Below are positions 8,001 to 17,226 of a DNA stretch of 64,000 bases, one piece after another. The notes beneath the pieces are model-generated. The model searched no databases, was not told where the DNA came from, and was given only the letters and a program-made list of their open reading frames with translations. The translations under genes and the position numbers were made by a program. Within the stretch, counting starts at the first letter, position 1. Each line of letters begins with the position of its first letter. The DNA is from Streptomyces sp. TS71-3 (GTDB taxonomy: Bacteria > Actinomycetota > Actinomycetes > Streptomycetales > Streptomycetaceae), in the NCBI RefSeq assembly GCF_018327685.1, contig NZ_BNEL01000001.1:3844001-3908000 (forward strand). The letters are read 5' to 3'.

Positions 8001-9652
8001 GCTGGACCTCCGAGACGGACGTGTTCGCCACCTACCGGATCGACGAGCAGCTCCTGAAGGCGCTGGACCGCAAGGTCTGGCTGCCGAGTGGCGGCTCGCT
8101 GGTGATCGACAAGACCGAGGCGATGGTCGTCGTCGACGTCAACACGGGCAAGTTCACCGGCCAGGGCGGCAACCTCGAGGAGACCGTCACCAGGAACAAC
8201 CTGGAGGCGGCCGAGGAGATCGTCCGCCAGCTCCGGCTGCGCGACCTGGGCGGCATCGTCGTCATCGACTTCATCGACATGGTGCTGGAGTCCAACCGCG
8301 ACCTGGTGCTGCGGCGCCTGCTCGAGTGCCTGGGCCGGGACCGCACCAAGCACCAGGTCGCCGAGGTCACCTCGCTCGGCCTGGTCCAGATGACCCGCAA
8401 GCGGGTCGGGCAGGGCCTCCTGGAGTCGTTCTCCGAGACCTGCGTGCACTGCAACGGCCGCGGCCTGATCGTGCACATGGAGCAGCCGTCCGCGGTGGGC
8501 GGCGGAGGCAAGCGCAAGAAGCGCGGCCGCGCCGCCGAGACCGTGCCGGAGCAGGCCGGTCCCGAGCCGCAGCCCGCCGACCGGGACCTGCCGGCCGAGA
8601 CGGCCGCCGAGGTGGCCGCGGAGGTCGCCGAGCCGGTGGCGCTGCCCAGCCCCGAGTTCGAGCCGGACGAGGAGCTCTACAGCAGCGTCGCCGAGGCGGA
8701 GGCCGCCGCCGGACGGGTCGGGCGCCGCAGCCGCCGCCGTGCCACCCGCCGCGTGTCCGCCCCCGCGGGCGCGCCCAGGGTCACCGCGGAGGCGCAGGGG
8801 CGCGCCGAGGCCACGGCCAGGTCCGAGCAGGCCGCGGCCGAGCCGCAGGCGCTCGCCGAGCCCGAGGAGACCGCGAGCGAGCCCGGCCAGCCGCTGGCCG
8901 AGTCCGCGCTCGCGCCCGCCGCGTCCGCGCCGGCCCCCAGGGGCCGCGGCCGCCGCAGGGTGACCCGCGAGTCGGCGGCCCCGGCGGGGGCGCCGCAGGA
9001 GGCGGAGGTGACGGTGCCGGAGAGCGCGGCGCCGGAGCCCGAGGCCCTGCCCGCGGCCGAGCCGGCCGCCGTGGAGCCCGAGGGCGCGGAGGGCGCGGCT
9101 CCGGCCCGCCCGCGGCGCCGTGCCGTGCGCAAGGCCACCGCGCCGACCGCTTCCGAGGAGACCGCCGTCGTGGTCGTCTCCCCGGGCGCGGCAGCGGAGG
9201 CCGAGGTCTCGGAGGCCAACGAGGCCGCGGGCCGCGACGAGGAGGCGGCCGAGGAGGCCGCGGCAGCCGAGGCGGAGGAGACCGCGGAAGGCGCCGAGGC
9301 TCCCGAGGCACTTGAGGCGGAGGAGCCCGGCGAGGAGGCGGAGGACGCCGAGAGCGCCGCCGCGGCCAAGCGGGCGGCGCGCAAGACGGCGAAGCGGGCG
9401 ACGGCGAAGAAGGCCGCCGCCAAGACGACGACCGCGGCGAAGAAGACGGCGTCCGCCAAGAAGACGGCCGCCAAGAAGGCCACGGCCGCCAAGAGTGCCG
9501 CCAAGAAGGCGCCCGCCGGGAAGACGGCGGCCAAGGCCGCCACCAAGAAGGCGGCGTCCGCGAAGAAGGCGTCCGCCAAGAAGTCGTCGAAGACGACGAC
9601 GGCGGCCGAGCAGCAGTCTCCGGCTTCCGTTACGGCTTCTGCGGACGAGTGA
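5093..9652 (+). CDS. rne: Ribonuclease E/G (Rne/Rng family), very large
   Basis: 1519 residues, an endoribonuclease for mRNA decay and rRNA/tRNA processing. The catalytic core is central: an S1-like RNA-binding segment from about residue 720 (GVLEDNVLVEHYVNKEQS), the DNase-I-like motif VVVDVNTGKF near 1012, VVIDFIDM near 1058 and the zinc-link region CVHCNGRG near 1116. About 700 disordered acidic/Ala-rich residues precede the core and about 390 follow it. Both arms carry repeated RRRRA-xx-APAGAP blocks, and the last 90 residues are a Lys/Ala tail resembling histone H1. ATG 5093 (MLEPNEPNEGSEN) is chosen over later starts because the conserved PPRRRRAASRPAGPPE block follows directly; GGGAGA precedes it. 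The arms probably scaffold a degradosome and bind RNA. Confidence 0.95.
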   Translation: MLEPNEPNEGSENFMTTPSDTLPPRRRRAASRPAGPPETSASQNGAEPEAASMTLPTAATGGTGPASEPAVGEPTDPPAGDTTAYASTQAADAQAGTEAVAPEPATEQPAESAAPPRRRRRAVAPAGTPPKGAESADAASFTAPTPAVAETTASVSAAAEPTAPANGSAPDAQDAHETGATGTETSAAPFRRTRRRASAPAGAPKAAVAAETPAAGTGEAAASAGAETAQAAEATADNAEQAEDAAQDVAQSPSAEQSADDTEDAQATQATDDTEESATAEDTEASAGTAASTATGTKTPQAGTTDASETTAETASVPASRAPADAEEAAGGPATRRRRKRAERAASAPETSTESSAGPGTEPAAETGTEPLAGPGTTPSDDGTDEPAEPRRARRRATRKAAGGFAEPGQQTAAASAQSAAMTAPSVPQQSETSQPGPSVPSQLSAADPDRPVVSAHAQDEPEKRPARPAVAVFQAPVFAEPRFQTPERAAAEAAAEAADEGPAADASEDFDETEETESRSRRRRRRRAAAETPAERPADEPDSDASGQDSDEADDAADGDDGEETGSRRRRRRGGRRRRRGESADGGDSGEHDDHDDGDRGDAEHGDDEEEAEGAERRDDSDDSGSSSSRRRRRRRRRAGDSGSEGGDSSDDPERTVVKVREPRKKDERPTSSDEVQSIKGSTRLEAKKQRRREGREQGRRRVPIITEAEFLARREAVERVMVVRQHGDRTQIGVLEDNVLVEHYVNKEQSTSYVGNVYLGKVQNVLPSMEAAFIDIGKGRNAVLYAGEVNFEALGLSGGPRRIESALKSGQSVLVQVTKDPIGHKGARLTSQVSLPGRYLVYVPEGSMTGISRKLPDTERARLKTILKKIVPENAGVIVRTAAEGASEDELRRDVERLQSQWDEIRKKAKTGNAPTLLYGEPDLTVRVVRDIFNEDFSKVIVSGDEAWGTIHGYVSHVAPDLAGRLTRWTSETDVFATYRIDEQLLKALDRKVWLPSGGSLVIDKTEAMVVVDVNTGKFTGQGGNLEETVTRNNLEAAEEIVRQLRLRDLGGIVVIDFIDMVLESNRDLVLRRLLECLGRDRTKHQVAEVTSLGLVQMTRKRVGQGLLESFSETCVHCNGRGLIVHMEQPSAVGGGGKRKKRGRAAETVPEQAGPEPQPADRDLPAETAAEVAAEVAEPVALPSPEFEPDEELYSSVAEAEAAAGRVGRRSRRRATRRVSAPAGAPRVTAEAQGRAEATARSEQAAAEPQALAEPEETASEPGQPLAESALAPAASAPAPRGRGRRRVTRESAAPAGAPQEAEVTVPESAAPEPEALPAAEPAAVEPEGAEGAAPARPRRRAVRKATAPTASEETAVVVVSPGAAAEAEVSEANEAAGRDEEAAEEAAAAEAEETAEGAEAPEALEAEEPGEEAEDAESAAAAKRAARKTAKRATAKKAAAKTTTAAKKTASAKKTAAKKATAAKSAAKKAPAGKTAAKAATKKAASAKKASAKKSSKTTTAAEQQSPASVTASADE

Positions 9653-10085
9653 CGGTGCGTTGACCTGCGGTCCCTCGTGCCCCGGTCGGGGTGCGGGGGG
9701 CCGTCTCGTTCGCCACGACGGGGTTGGTTGCTCCCCCACTGCCTTGAGGGCGTGGGAGGTACCCCCATCCCCGCGCCCCTTCGGGTGCGGTCGTGCCCCT
9801 TGCGGTTGTCTGCCGGCCGCGGGCGGGTGGGGGTTGATCGCGCAGTTCCCCGCGCCCCCTCCGGGTGCGGTGGTCGGTTTGGTCGGGGGAACGTGGCCCG
9901 TGTAATCTTGGCCGTCGGCGTTTGTACGCCGCGCCTCTGAGCACCTTCCTCCGGATGGTTCCCCAAGGAGCCCGTCCGAAGAGGCCGTTCCTTCCGCCGG
10001 GGTCGTTCCCGTAGGTTGCCGGGTTCTGCCCGTGTGAGCGGCTGGCGTCAGAGGTCCCGCTTCGAGCACAGAGAGTGAGATCCGC
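9653..10085. repeat. Intergenic rne-rplU with dispersed repeat modules
   Basis: 433 bp without a gene. It contains both modules of the dispersed repeat seen elsewhere in the window: the CTCCCCCACTGCC...GTGGGAGGTACCCCC module (about 9730-9767) and the CGCAGTTCCCCGCGCCCC module (9841-9858), followed by the rplU promoter and a leader of about 175 bp ending with the L21 ribosome-binding site. Confidence 0.7.
9879..9908 (+). promoter_or_regulatory. Probable promoter of rplU-rpmA
   Basis: TTGGTC at 9879-9884 and TAATCT at 9903-9908 with an 18-bp spacer fit a housekeeping sigma (HrdB-type) promoter. It lies about 175 bp upstream of rplU, so the transcript would carry a long leader, as is common for ribosomal protein operons. 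Confidence 0.55.
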
Positions 10086-10406
10086 GTGTACGCCATCGTG
10101 CGCAGTGGTGGCCGCCAGCACAAAGTGTCGGTCGGTGACATCGTTGAGGTAGACAAGATTTCCACGGCCCAGGTCGGTGACGCGGTGGAGCTCTCCGCGC
10201 TGCTGCTCGTCGACGGCGAGACCGTCACCAGCGACCCGCTGGCGCTGGCCGGCGTCAAGGTCCAGGCCGAGGTCGTGGACCACCACAAGGGCAGGAAGAT
10301 CGACATCCTGCGCTACAAGAACAAGACCGGCTACCGCCGCCGGCAGGGCCACCGCCAGCAGTACACGGCGATCAAGGTCACCGAGATCCCCACGGCTGCG
10401 AAGTAA
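10086..10406 (+). CDS. rplU: 50S ribosomal protein L21
   Basis: 106 residues, the typical length. It begins [20 protein letters not shown] after the initiator and ends with the [19 protein letters not shown] region that characterises L21. It binds 23S rRNA domain VI in the large subunit and needs L20 for assembly. The start is GTG, with GAGAGTGAGA upstream. It is followed after 14 nt by rpmA, the conserved rplU-rpmA-obg order, and is preceded by a long leader with a probable promoter at 9879-9908. Confidence 0.97.
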   Translation: MYAIVRSGGRQHKVSVGDIVEVDKISTAQVGDAVELSALLLVDGETVTSDPLALAGVKVQAEVVDHHKGRKIDILRYKNKTGYRRRQGHRQQYTAIKVTEIPTAAK

Positions 10407-10420
10407 GGGACTGAGAACAC

Positions 10421-10675
10421 ATGGCACACAAGAAGGGCGCATCGTCCACCCGGAACGGTCGCGACTCCAACGCTCAGCGGCTCGGCGTCAAGCGCTTCGG
10501 CGGCCAGGTCGTCAACGCCGGTGAGATCATCCTCCGCCAGCGCGGCACGCACTTCCACCCCGGTTCGGGCGTGGGCCGCGGCGGGGACGACACGCTGTTC
10601 GCCCTGGAGGCCGGTTCGGTGCAGTTCGGCACCAGCCGCGGCCGCCGGGTCGTGAACATCGTTCCCGTCCCCTGA
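10421..10675 (+). CDS. rpmA: 50S ribosomal protein L27
   Basis: 84 residues beginning [20 protein letters not shown], the conserved N-terminus that reaches toward the peptidyl transferase centre. The start codon directly precedes this, so there is no N-terminal extension needing proteolysis as in Firmicutes. The protein continues with [22 protein letters not shown], standard for L27. It is co-transcribed with rplU (14-nt gap). The hairpin at 10734-10780 probably separates most of this mRNA from obg. Confidence 0.97.
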   Translation: MAHKKGASSTRNGRDSNAQRLGVKRFGGQVVNAGEIILRQRGTHFHPGSGVGRGGDDTLFALEAGSVQFGTSRGRRVVNIVPVP

Positions 10676-10733
10676 CCGGCACCCTGCCGGATCAGAGCTG
10701 ATCGGTACGGCACCGATCGCCACAGCCACTGCC

Positions 10734-10780
10734 GAAGGCGGACCTCCCTTCTCCCGGTGCGGGGAAGCGGGTCCGCCTTC
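10734..10780 (+). terminator. Hairpin terminator after rpmA
   Basis: Arms GAAGGCGGACC (10734-10744) and GGTCCGCCTTC (10770-10780) pair perfectly over 11 bp around a 25-nt loop. There is no U-tract, which is usual for streptomycete terminators. It lies between rpmA and obg and probably attenuates read-through. Confidence 0.7.
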
Positions 10781-10872
10781 TGCGTATGAAAGCCCCGGGG
10801 GACAAGGCCCCGGCGCACACCGCCGCGGCGCAGGACAGCCCGGCGAACCCTGACGTTCTGGAGGCACTGACC

Positions 10873-12309
10873 ATGACCACCTTCGTGGACCGCGTCGAAC
10901 TGCATGTCGCCGCGGGTAACGGAGGCCACGGCTGCGCCTCCGTGCACCGGGAGAAGTTCAAGCCCCTCGGCGGGCCCGACGGCGGCAACGGCGGGCGCGG
11001 CGGCGACGTGATCCTCGTCGTCGACCAGTCCGTGACCACGCTGCTCGACTACCACCACAGCCCGCACCGCAAGGCCACCAACGGCCGCCCCGGCGAGGGC
11101 GGCCACCGCGCCGGCAAGGACGGGCAGGACCTCGTGCTGCCCGTGCCGGACGGCACCGTCGTGCTCGGCGGGGACGGCACCGTCCTCGCCGACCTGGTGG
11201 GCCACGGCACCTCGTGCATCGCCGCACAGGGCGGCCGCGGCGGCCTCGGCAACGCCGCCCTCGCCTCGGCGCGCCGCAAGGCGCCCGGCTTCGCGCTGCT
11301 GGGCGAGCCCGGCCACTCCGGCGACGTGGTGCTGGAGCTGAAGACCGTCGCCGACGTCGCGCTCGTCGGCTACCCGAGCGCGGGCAAGTCGTCGCTGATC
11401 TCGGTGCTCTCCGCCGCCAAGCCGAAGATCGCGGACTACCCGTTCACCACCCTCGTGCCCAACCTGGGCGTGGTGACCGCCGGCGCCACCGTCTACACCA
11501 TCGCCGACGTGCCGGGGCTGATCCCCGGCGCCAGCCAGGGCAAGGGCCTCGGCCTGGAGTTCCTGCGGCACGTCGAGCGGTGCAGCGTCCTGGTGCACGT
11601 CCTCGACACGGCCGCCCTGGAGTCCGACCGCGACCCGGTCTCCGACCTCGACGTCATCGAGGAGGAGCTGAGGCAGTACGGCGGCCTGGACGGCCGCCCC
11701 CGCGTCGTCGTCCTCAACAAGACCGACGTGCCGGACGGCAAGGACCTCGCCGAGATGGTCCGGCCCGAACTGGAGGCACGCGGCCACCGGGTCCTCGAGG
11801 TGTCCGCCGTCAGCCACAGCGGGCTCAGGGAGCTGTCGTTCGCGCTCGCCGACTTCGTCGCGCAGGCGCGCGCCGCGCGGCCCCGGGAGGAGAGCACCCG
11901 GGTCGTCATCCGCCCCAAGGCCGTCGACGACGCGGGCTTCAGCGTCACCCTGGAAGCCGACGGGCTCTTCCGGGTCCGCGGCGACAAGCCCGAACGCTGG
12001 GTGCGCCAGACCGACTTCAACAACGACGAGGCCGTCGGCTACCTCGCCGACCGCCTCAACCGCCTCGGCGTCGAGGACGAACTCCTGAAGGCCGGCGCCC
12101 GCCCCGGTGACGGCGTGGCCATCGGCCCCGAGGAGAACGCCGTCGTCTTCGACTGGGAGCCCACCATGCTCGCCGGCGCCGAGATGCTCGGCCGCCGCGG
12201 CGAGGACCACCGCCTCGACGCCCCACGCCCCGCCGCCCAGCGCCGCAAGGACCGCCAGGCCGAACGGGACGAGTCCGAGCGGGAGTACGACGAGTTCGGG
12301 CCGTTCTGA
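10873..12309 (+). CDS. obg: GTPase Obg/CgtA
   Basis: 478 residues. The N-terminal glycine-rich Obg fold (about 1-158) has the [13 protein letters not shown] segment. The GTPase domain carries G1 GYPSAGKSS (from residue 166), G3 DVPGL (from 212) and G4 NKTD (282-285). The C-terminal OCT domain spans about 345-425 and is followed by a charged tail. Obg acts in late 50S subunit assembly; in Streptomyces it also influences the onset of differentiation in response to GTP level. ATG 10873 is chosen because GGAGG lies 7 nt upstream and the conserved [18 protein letters not shown] begins there; the longer upstream frame has no support. It follows rplU-rpmA as in most bacteria. Confidence 0.96.
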   Translation: MTTFVDRVELHVAAGNGGHGCASVHREKFKPLGGPDGGNGGRGGDVILVVDQSVTTLLDYHHSPHRKATNGRPGEGGHRAGKDGQDLVLPVPDGTVVLGGDGTVLADLVGHGTSCIAAQGGRGGLGNAALASARRKAPGFALLGEPGHSGDVVLELKTVADVALVGYPSAGKSSLISVLSAAKPKIADYPFTTLVPNLGVVTAGATVYTIADVPGLIPGASQGKGLGLEFLRHVERCSVLVHVLDTAALESDRDPVSDLDVIEEELRQYGGLDGRPRVVVLNKTDVPDGKDLAEMVRPELEARGHRVLEVSAVSHSGLRELSFALADFVAQARAARPREESTRVVIRPKAVDDAGFSVTLEADGLFRVRGDKPERWVRQTDFNNDEAVGYLADRLNRLGVEDELLKAGARPGDGVAIGPEENAVVFDWEPTMLAGAEMLGRRGEDHRLDAPRPAAQRRKDRQAERDESEREYDEFGPF

Positions 12310-13042
12310 CCCGCCCGCCCCGCCCATCCGGCGCCGGAGCCGTCCCGGCGCGGGGCCGGGACGGCGCGGGGCCGGGACGGCGCGGAAGCCGGCCCGGCGT
12401 CGGAGCCCATCCGGCGCGGGAGCCGGCCCGAGCCCGCTCGCCCCGGAGCGAGCCCGCCCTACCCGGTGCGGCCCCGCCCGGAGCGCGCGGCCTGTGCTGC
12501 GAAGCCAGGGCGCCAGCGACCCTGCTCGGCCGCCCCCGGAAGCCCGGCCGCTCTGTGAGTTACCTCTCTCAGCCTGAAGGTTACGTTCAGGTGACGAAAT
12601 GGGCCTGGTCACACCCGTCGCCGGCGTGACGGCGAGGGCGCGGACACCGTTCAGCTCGGGGATCGCGGCCCGAACGGCTCCGGAGTGACGCGCGGAGAGT
12701 TTCACCCCGGGAGCGGGCACACTGGGAGCCGTAACTGCATATGCAAAGGTTCGGCTCTGCCATCGGTTTCCGGCGAAGAGTCTGCTGGTGGGTGCTTCAG
12801 GGCCGGGCGTGAACGCATACGGCTCCGCGGAATGATCCCGGCTGGGATCCGGTTCGGCGGTGCCGGATTCCCATGTGCAATCGATCACAGCGGCACGGGG
12901 GAGATCTGGTGGCCTCTGGCTGGCGCATCAAGGTGAACCAGCGATTGACGGCACATGTGCGGTACACATCGGTCACCTTGCATGGCGGTAACCGCGAGTG
13001 GGACCATCGCAAAGTTCCCAGTAGCTCCGAGGTAGGTAGCCC
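12310..13042. other. Long intergenic region obg-CDP-ribitol synthase gene
   Basis: 733 bp without a convincing gene. 12340-12385 contains 16-bp direct repeats (GCGCGGGGCCGGGACG type). 12572-12590 has an inverted repeat CCTGAA-N7-TTCAGG. 12738-12747 is the palindrome TGCATATGCA. The last 300 bp are less GC-rich and probably carry the promoter of the gene starting at 13043. Open frames here (for example 12685-12936) lack streptomycete codon bias. Confidence 0.5.
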
Positions 13043-14539
13043 GTGTCCCAGGTCATAGCCAAGCCCCGCACCACAGCAGTGATCCTGGCCGGTGGTACCG
13101 GCCAAAGGGTGGGTCTGTCGATTCCGAAGCAGCTGCTGAAGATCGCCGGCAAGGCGGTCATCGAGCACACGCTCAGCACCTTCGAGCGCGCGGACTCCAT
13201 CGACGACGTGCTGGTGCTGATGGCTCCGGGCTACGTGCCGGACGTGGAGAAGATCGTCGCCAAGGCGGGGCTGAGCAAGGTCACCACCATCATCGAGGGC
13301 GGCTCGACCAGGAGCGAGACCACCGAGCGCGCCATCGAGGCGCTGAGCGAAGGTCTGGCCGAGGGTGAGGACCGCAACCTCCTCTTCCACGACGCGGTGC
13401 GCCCGCTGATCTCGCAGCGCGTGATCGACGACTGCGTGGCCGCCCTGGAGCGCTACCAGGCCGTCGACGTCGCCATCCCGTCCGCGGACACGATCATCGT
13501 CACCCGCACGCACGGCGAGGACGGCGAGTTCATCACCGAGATCCCCGACCGGTCCCGGCTGCGCCGCGGCCAGACCCCGCAGGCCTTCAAACTCTCCACC
13601 ATCCGCAGGGCGTACGAGATCGCGGCCGACGACCCGCACTTCCAGGCCACCGACGACTGCTCCGTGGTGCTGAAGTACCTGCCGGACGTGCCGATCCACG
13701 TGGTCGCGGGCGACGAGTTCAACATGAAGGTCACCCAGCCCGTCGACGTCTTCATCGCCGACAAGCTCTTCCAGCTGGCCTCCGGCGCCGCCCCCGAGCA
13801 GGCCGACGAGGACGCCTACCGCAAGCTGCTGACCGGCAAGACGATGGTGGTCTTCGGCGGCTCCTACGGCATCGGCAAGGACATCGCCGACCTCGCCGAG
13901 AGCTACGGCGCCAGGACCTTCGCGCTGGGCCGCTCCACCACCGGCACGCACGTCGAGAACCCGGAGCACGTCGACGACGCCCTCTCGCAGGCGTACGCGG
14001 AGACCGGCCGCATCGACTACGTCATCAACACCGCCGGCGTCCTGCGCATCGGCAAGCTCGCCGAGACCGGCAACGCCACCATCGAGGAAGCCCTCAAGGT
14101 CAACTACCTGGCACCGGTGCAGATCGCCCGCGCCTCGTACAAGTACCTCGCGGAGACCCAGGGCCAGCTCCTGCTCTACACCTCCAGCAGCTACACCCGC
14201 GGCCGCGCCGAGTACAGCCTGTACTCCTCCACCAAGGCCGCCATGGTGAACCTCACCCAGGCGCTCTCCGACGAGTGGGCGGGCGACGGCATCCGGGTCA
14301 ACTGCATCAACCCGGAGCGCACGGCGACCCCGATGCGCACCAAGGCCTTCGGCCAGGAGCCGGCCGGCAGCCTGCTGTCCTCCGAGGCCGTGGCCCGTGC
14401 CTCCCTGGACGTGCTGGTCTCCGAGCTCACCGGCCACGTCATCGACGTGCGCCAGCAGGACCCCACCAGGCCGGCGCACCAGGCGTCCGGATTCGAGCAG
14501 GCCCTGGCCGCCGGCCTGGACAGGCAGGCGAGCATGTAG
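13043..14539 (+). CDS. Bifunctional cytidylyltransferase/SDR reductase (CDP-ribitol synthase type)
   Basis: 498 residues in two domains. Residues 1-240 are an IspD/TarI-type cytidylyltransferase with AVILAGGTGQRVGLSIPKQL. Residues 268-490 are a short-chain dehydrogenase with the nucleotide motif VFGGSYGIGKDIA (from about 270) and the catalytic Tyr394-x3-Lys of YSSTK. The same fusion order occurs in the Haemophilus type-b capsule enzyme (Bcs1/Acs1), which reduces ribulose 5-phosphate to ribitol 5-phosphate and activates it with CTP. By analogy this enzyme supplies CDP-ribitol, or a related CDP-polyol, for the neighbouring polymerases. It should not be called IspD. The GTG start has GGTAGGT upstream. 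Downstream come two TagF-like genes and a glycosyltransferase. Confidence 0.85.
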   Translation: MSQVIAKPRTTAVILAGGTGQRVGLSIPKQLLKIAGKAVIEHTLSTFERADSIDDVLVLMAPGYVPDVEKIVAKAGLSKVTTIIEGGSTRSETTERAIEALSEGLAEGEDRNLLFHDAVRPLISQRVIDDCVAALERYQAVDVAIPSADTIIVTRTHGEDGEFITEIPDRSRLRRGQTPQAFKLSTIRRAYEIAADDPHFQATDDCSVVLKYLPDVPIHVVAGDEFNMKVTQPVDVFIADKLFQLASGAAPEQADEDAYRKLLTGKTMVVFGGSYGIGKDIADLAESYGARTFALGRSTTGTHVENPEHVDDALSQAYAETGRIDYVINTAGVLRIGKLAETGNATIEEALKVNYLAPVQIARASYKYLAETQGQLLLYTSSSYTRGRAEYSLYSSTKAAMVNLTQALSDEWAGDGIRVNCINPERTATPMRTKAFGQEPAGSLLSSEAVARASLDVLVSELTGHVIDVRQQDPTRPAHQASGFEQALAAGLDRQASM

Positions 14540-14807
14540 CGTTCCGCGACAATCCTGGACGAGGGCCTTCGGGGGCGCCATACGGCGATCTTGAGGGCCC
14601 GCGCCCGTCGGGGCCGGACTCCACACGGCCTGCACGGCACGCACGATCCGTGCACCTTCGGCCACCCGCGCCCGGCGCCCGGCCACACTCCGCGCACAGC
14701 GCGGGGCCACCCCGCCCACGTACCAGACCACGCACCACGAGACGGGTCCGGCCGCCCGGCCCGTACATCTGAAAAGCCGGTATGCCCCCCGAGAAGTAGG
14801 TCCTTCA

Positions 14808-17006
14808 GTGATATCCACCGCCATCCGCGTCGCCCGTGTGGGCAGCGCCGCCGAGCTCACCGCAGCCGTCCTCCTGTTGCTGGGGTACGCCGGCCTCACC
14901 GTGGCCGCGCTGGTACCGAGCGTGGGGGGCTTCGCGGCAGCGGGTGCCGTGACGTATCTGGCGGACAGATTCCTCCACCAGCGCGGGAGCTACCTGGTCA
15001 ACCGGCTCGCCAAGATCCGCGCGGGCCTGTCGATCCGGTTCCTGGTGCGCGAGCTGCTGCTCATCCTGCTGCTGGCGCGGATGGACCTCTCCACCCACCC
15101 GATCTTCTACGGGGCCATCGCCTGCTTCCTGGTCTTCTTCGGCTTCCAGGCCCCGCACAGCGCGCTGACCACGCTGATCAAGCTGCGCCGCAGGCTGCCG
15201 GTGGCCACCCGCAACGTCGACCTGTCCAAGGTCCACATCCCGGACGCGCCGCCGCGGCTGCTCACCCACCGGGCCGCGGAGAAGATGCTGCACCTGGACA
15301 TCGCCGCCGTCGTGGGCCTGCTCGTCGCGGCGGTCGCCGACATGTCCGCGGTCGGCTTCGCCGGCATCGGCGTCACCCTGCTGCTGGGGCTGTGCTACCT
15401 GCTCGCCCTGCTGCCCTACGTGCGCGGCAAGCGGATCCCGTCCAGCGCGGAGGGCGTCCTCGGCAAGGTGGACGAGTGGCTGCGCGAGTACCGGCCCGAG
15501 ACGGTGCTCTACTTCTCCGGCTCCAAGGACTCCGCCTACCAGGTCAACATGTGGCTGGACAGCCTGGAGCAGCTCGACACCCGCCCCCTGGTGATCCTGC
15601 GCGAGCGCGTCATCCTGAAGAAGCTCGCCCGCACCAGCGTGCCCGTCATCTGCGTGCCCGGCGGCGTGCACCTGATGAACATGGACCTCTCGTCCGTCCG
15701 CGTCGCGCTCTACGCCGCGAACGTCGGCAAGAACATCCACATGCTGCGCGTGCCCACCATGAAGCACGTCTTCATCGGCCACGGCGACAGCGACAAGATC
15801 GCCAGCGTCAACCCGTTCAGCAAGGTCTACGACGAGGTGTGGACCGCGGGCCGCGCCGGGCGCGACCGGTACGCCCTCGCCGACGTCGGCGTGCGGGACG
15901 ATGACATCGTGGAGGTGGGCCGGCCCCAGCTCGCGCCCATTCAGCCCGCCGGGAGCGGCACGCCGGGCGCAGCCGCCGAGGCCGAGGCCGGTGCCGAGCC
16001 GGGGAGGAGCACCCCTCAGGGCCGTGTCGCCACCGTCCTGTACGCGCCCACCTGGGAGGGCTGGGACGACGACCCGGGCAACACCTCGCTGCTGCTCGCC
16101 GGCGAGAACATCGTCCGGGGGCTGCTCGCGGCCGACCCCGCGGTGCGCGTCCTCTACAAGCCGCACCCGTTCACCGGCACCCGCAGCAAGGCCGCCAAGG
16201 CCGCCCACGAGCGCATCGTCGCCCTGGTGGAGAAGGCCGCCGCACAGCGCGACGCCGACCCCGCCTGGACCGTCGACGAGGAGGCCAGGACCGCCGCCCG
16301 CGCCGAGCTGGCCAGGATCGAGACGGAGCTCGCCGGCCTCGCCGGCGGCAACGACGAGCGCGACGAGGCGGAGGCCTCCCGCGACGGCATCGCGGACCCC
16401 GCGCGCGAGGCCCGCGCCAAGCAGCTCAGGGACGAGTGGAACGCCGCGTACTGGCGCTCCTTCCCGACCTGGCAGCACATGGTGATCTCCGGCGCGGAGC
16501 CCCGCCTCTACGACTGCTTCAACGTCAGCGACGCCATGGTCTCCGACATCTCCAGCGTCGTCTCGGACTTCATCGCCAGCGGCAAGCCGTACGCCGTCAC
16601 CGACTCCGCCGAGCTCGGCGCCGAGGAGTTCAAGCGGCAGAACACCGCCGTGCGCGCCGCCGTGATCCTCTCCAACAGCGCGAACGAGCTGCCCGAGCTG
16701 CTCGCCGCGGTCCGGGACACCGGCGCGGACCCGCTCGCCGCGGCCCGGGCCGAACTCAAGGAGTACCTGCTCGGCCCGGACGAGCCGACGTCCATGGAGC
16801 GCTTCAACGCCGCGGTGCGCGCCCTCAAGGGCCGTGCGGAGGTGCGCAACGAGCGCCTGGGCGCCGTCACCGAGCTCGCCAGCATCCCCGCGCCGCGCGT
16901 CGAGCAGGACGGCGTGCCCGAGGAGGTGCCCGGCGAGGGGCCGGACGCGGAGTCCGACGCCGAGCCGGACGCGGCGTCCGCCGAGAGCGAGGCGCCGATC
17001 GCCTGA
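14808..17006 (+). CDS. TagF-like CDP-polyol phosphotransferase, membrane-anchored (teichoic-acid type)
   Basis: 732 residues. The N-terminal 200 residues contain four to five hydrophobic segments. The C-terminal CDP-glycerol/ribitol polymerase domain shows the family signatures LYAPTWEGW (from residue 411), RVLYKPHPFTG and the final DISSVVSDFIASGKPYAVTD (from about 580). TagF/TarL enzymes transfer polyol phosphate from CDP-polyol to growing wall polymers at the inner membrane face. An Ala/Glu-rich helical insertion lies at about 460-530, and the C-terminal 60 residues are disordered and acidic. GTG start with AGG 7 nt upstream. It stands 268 bp after the CDP-ribitol synthase gene and in the same direction. 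A second, similar polymerase lies at 18602-20926 on the other strand. Confidence 0.87.
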   Translation: MISTAIRVARVGSAAELTAAVLLLLGYAGLTVAALVPSVGGFAAAGAVTYLADRFLHQRGSYLVNRLAKIRAGLSIRFLVRELLLILLLARMDLSTHPIFYGAIACFLVFFGFQAPHSALTTLIKLRRRLPVATRNVDLSKVHIPDAPPRLLTHRAAEKMLHLDIAAVVGLLVAAVADMSAVGFAGIGVTLLLGLCYLLALLPYVRGKRIPSSAEGVLGKVDEWLREYRPETVLYFSGSKDSAYQVNMWLDSLEQLDTRPLVILRERVILKKLARTSVPVICVPGGVHLMNMDLSSVRVALYAANVGKNIHMLRVPTMKHVFIGHGDSDKIASVNPFSKVYDEVWTAGRAGRDRYALADVGVRDDDIVEVGRPQLAPIQPAGSGTPGAAAEAEAGAEPGRSTPQGRVATVLYAPTWEGWDDDPGNTSLLLAGENIVRGLLAADPAVRVLYKPHPFTGTRSKAAKAAHERIVALVEKAAAQRDADPAWTVDEEARTAARAELARIETELAGLAGGNDERDEAEASRDGIADPAREARAKQLRDEWNAAYWRSFPTWQHMVISGAEPRLYDCFNVSDAMVSDISSVVSDFIASGKPYAVTDSAELGAEEFKRQNTAVRAAVILSNSANELPELLAAVRDTGADPLAAARAELKEYLLGPDEPTSMERFNAAVRALKGRAEVRNERLGAVTELASIPAPRVEQDGVPEEVPGEGPDAESDAEPDAASAESEAPIA

Positions 17007-17067
17007 TCCTCGGCCCGGTCACGGGCCGGCACCGGCCGGTCCTCCGTCCGGTCACAGGCGGAACCGC

Positions 17068-17104
17068 AGACCCGGTTCCGGGGCCATGCCCCGGGGCCGG
17101 GTCT
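17068..17104 (+). terminator. Strong hairpin terminator after the TagF-like gene
   Basis: A 37-nt hairpin: outer arms AGACCCGG and CCGGGTCT, inner arms GGGGC and GCCCC, joined by a TTCC:GGGG wobble segment. It makes a continuous stem of about 17 pairs around a CAT loop, 62 nt after the stop codon. Confidence 0.8.
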
Positions 17105-17226
17105 TCGTATGCACGTGCGCGTGACGTACCTCACGTGAGGGAAACGGATCATGCATACAACGTGAACGCCCGGTGGCCTGTCTTCCTGGTGACCGTTGGA
17201 GGAAAGCAGAAAATCTGGGGGGCCGG

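Noticed and set aside
5045..10306. A 1753-residue open frame on the minus strand across rne, rplU and rpmA
   Set aside because: It is the mirror of strongly GC3-biased rne. It encodes Leu/Gly/Arg monotony, lacks any domain, and the plus strand holds clear RNase E, L21 and L27.
12685..12936. 83-residue open frame before the CDP-ribitol synthase gene
   Set aside because: Codon use is random, there is no ribosome-binding site and no recognisable protein; it lies in a regulatory region.
13043..13770. IspD (methylerythritol phosphate cytidylyltransferase)
   Set aside because: The domain is of the IspD/TarI type, but it is fused to an SDR reductase and lies in a teichoic-acid-like locus, so CDP-polyol synthesis is the better call.
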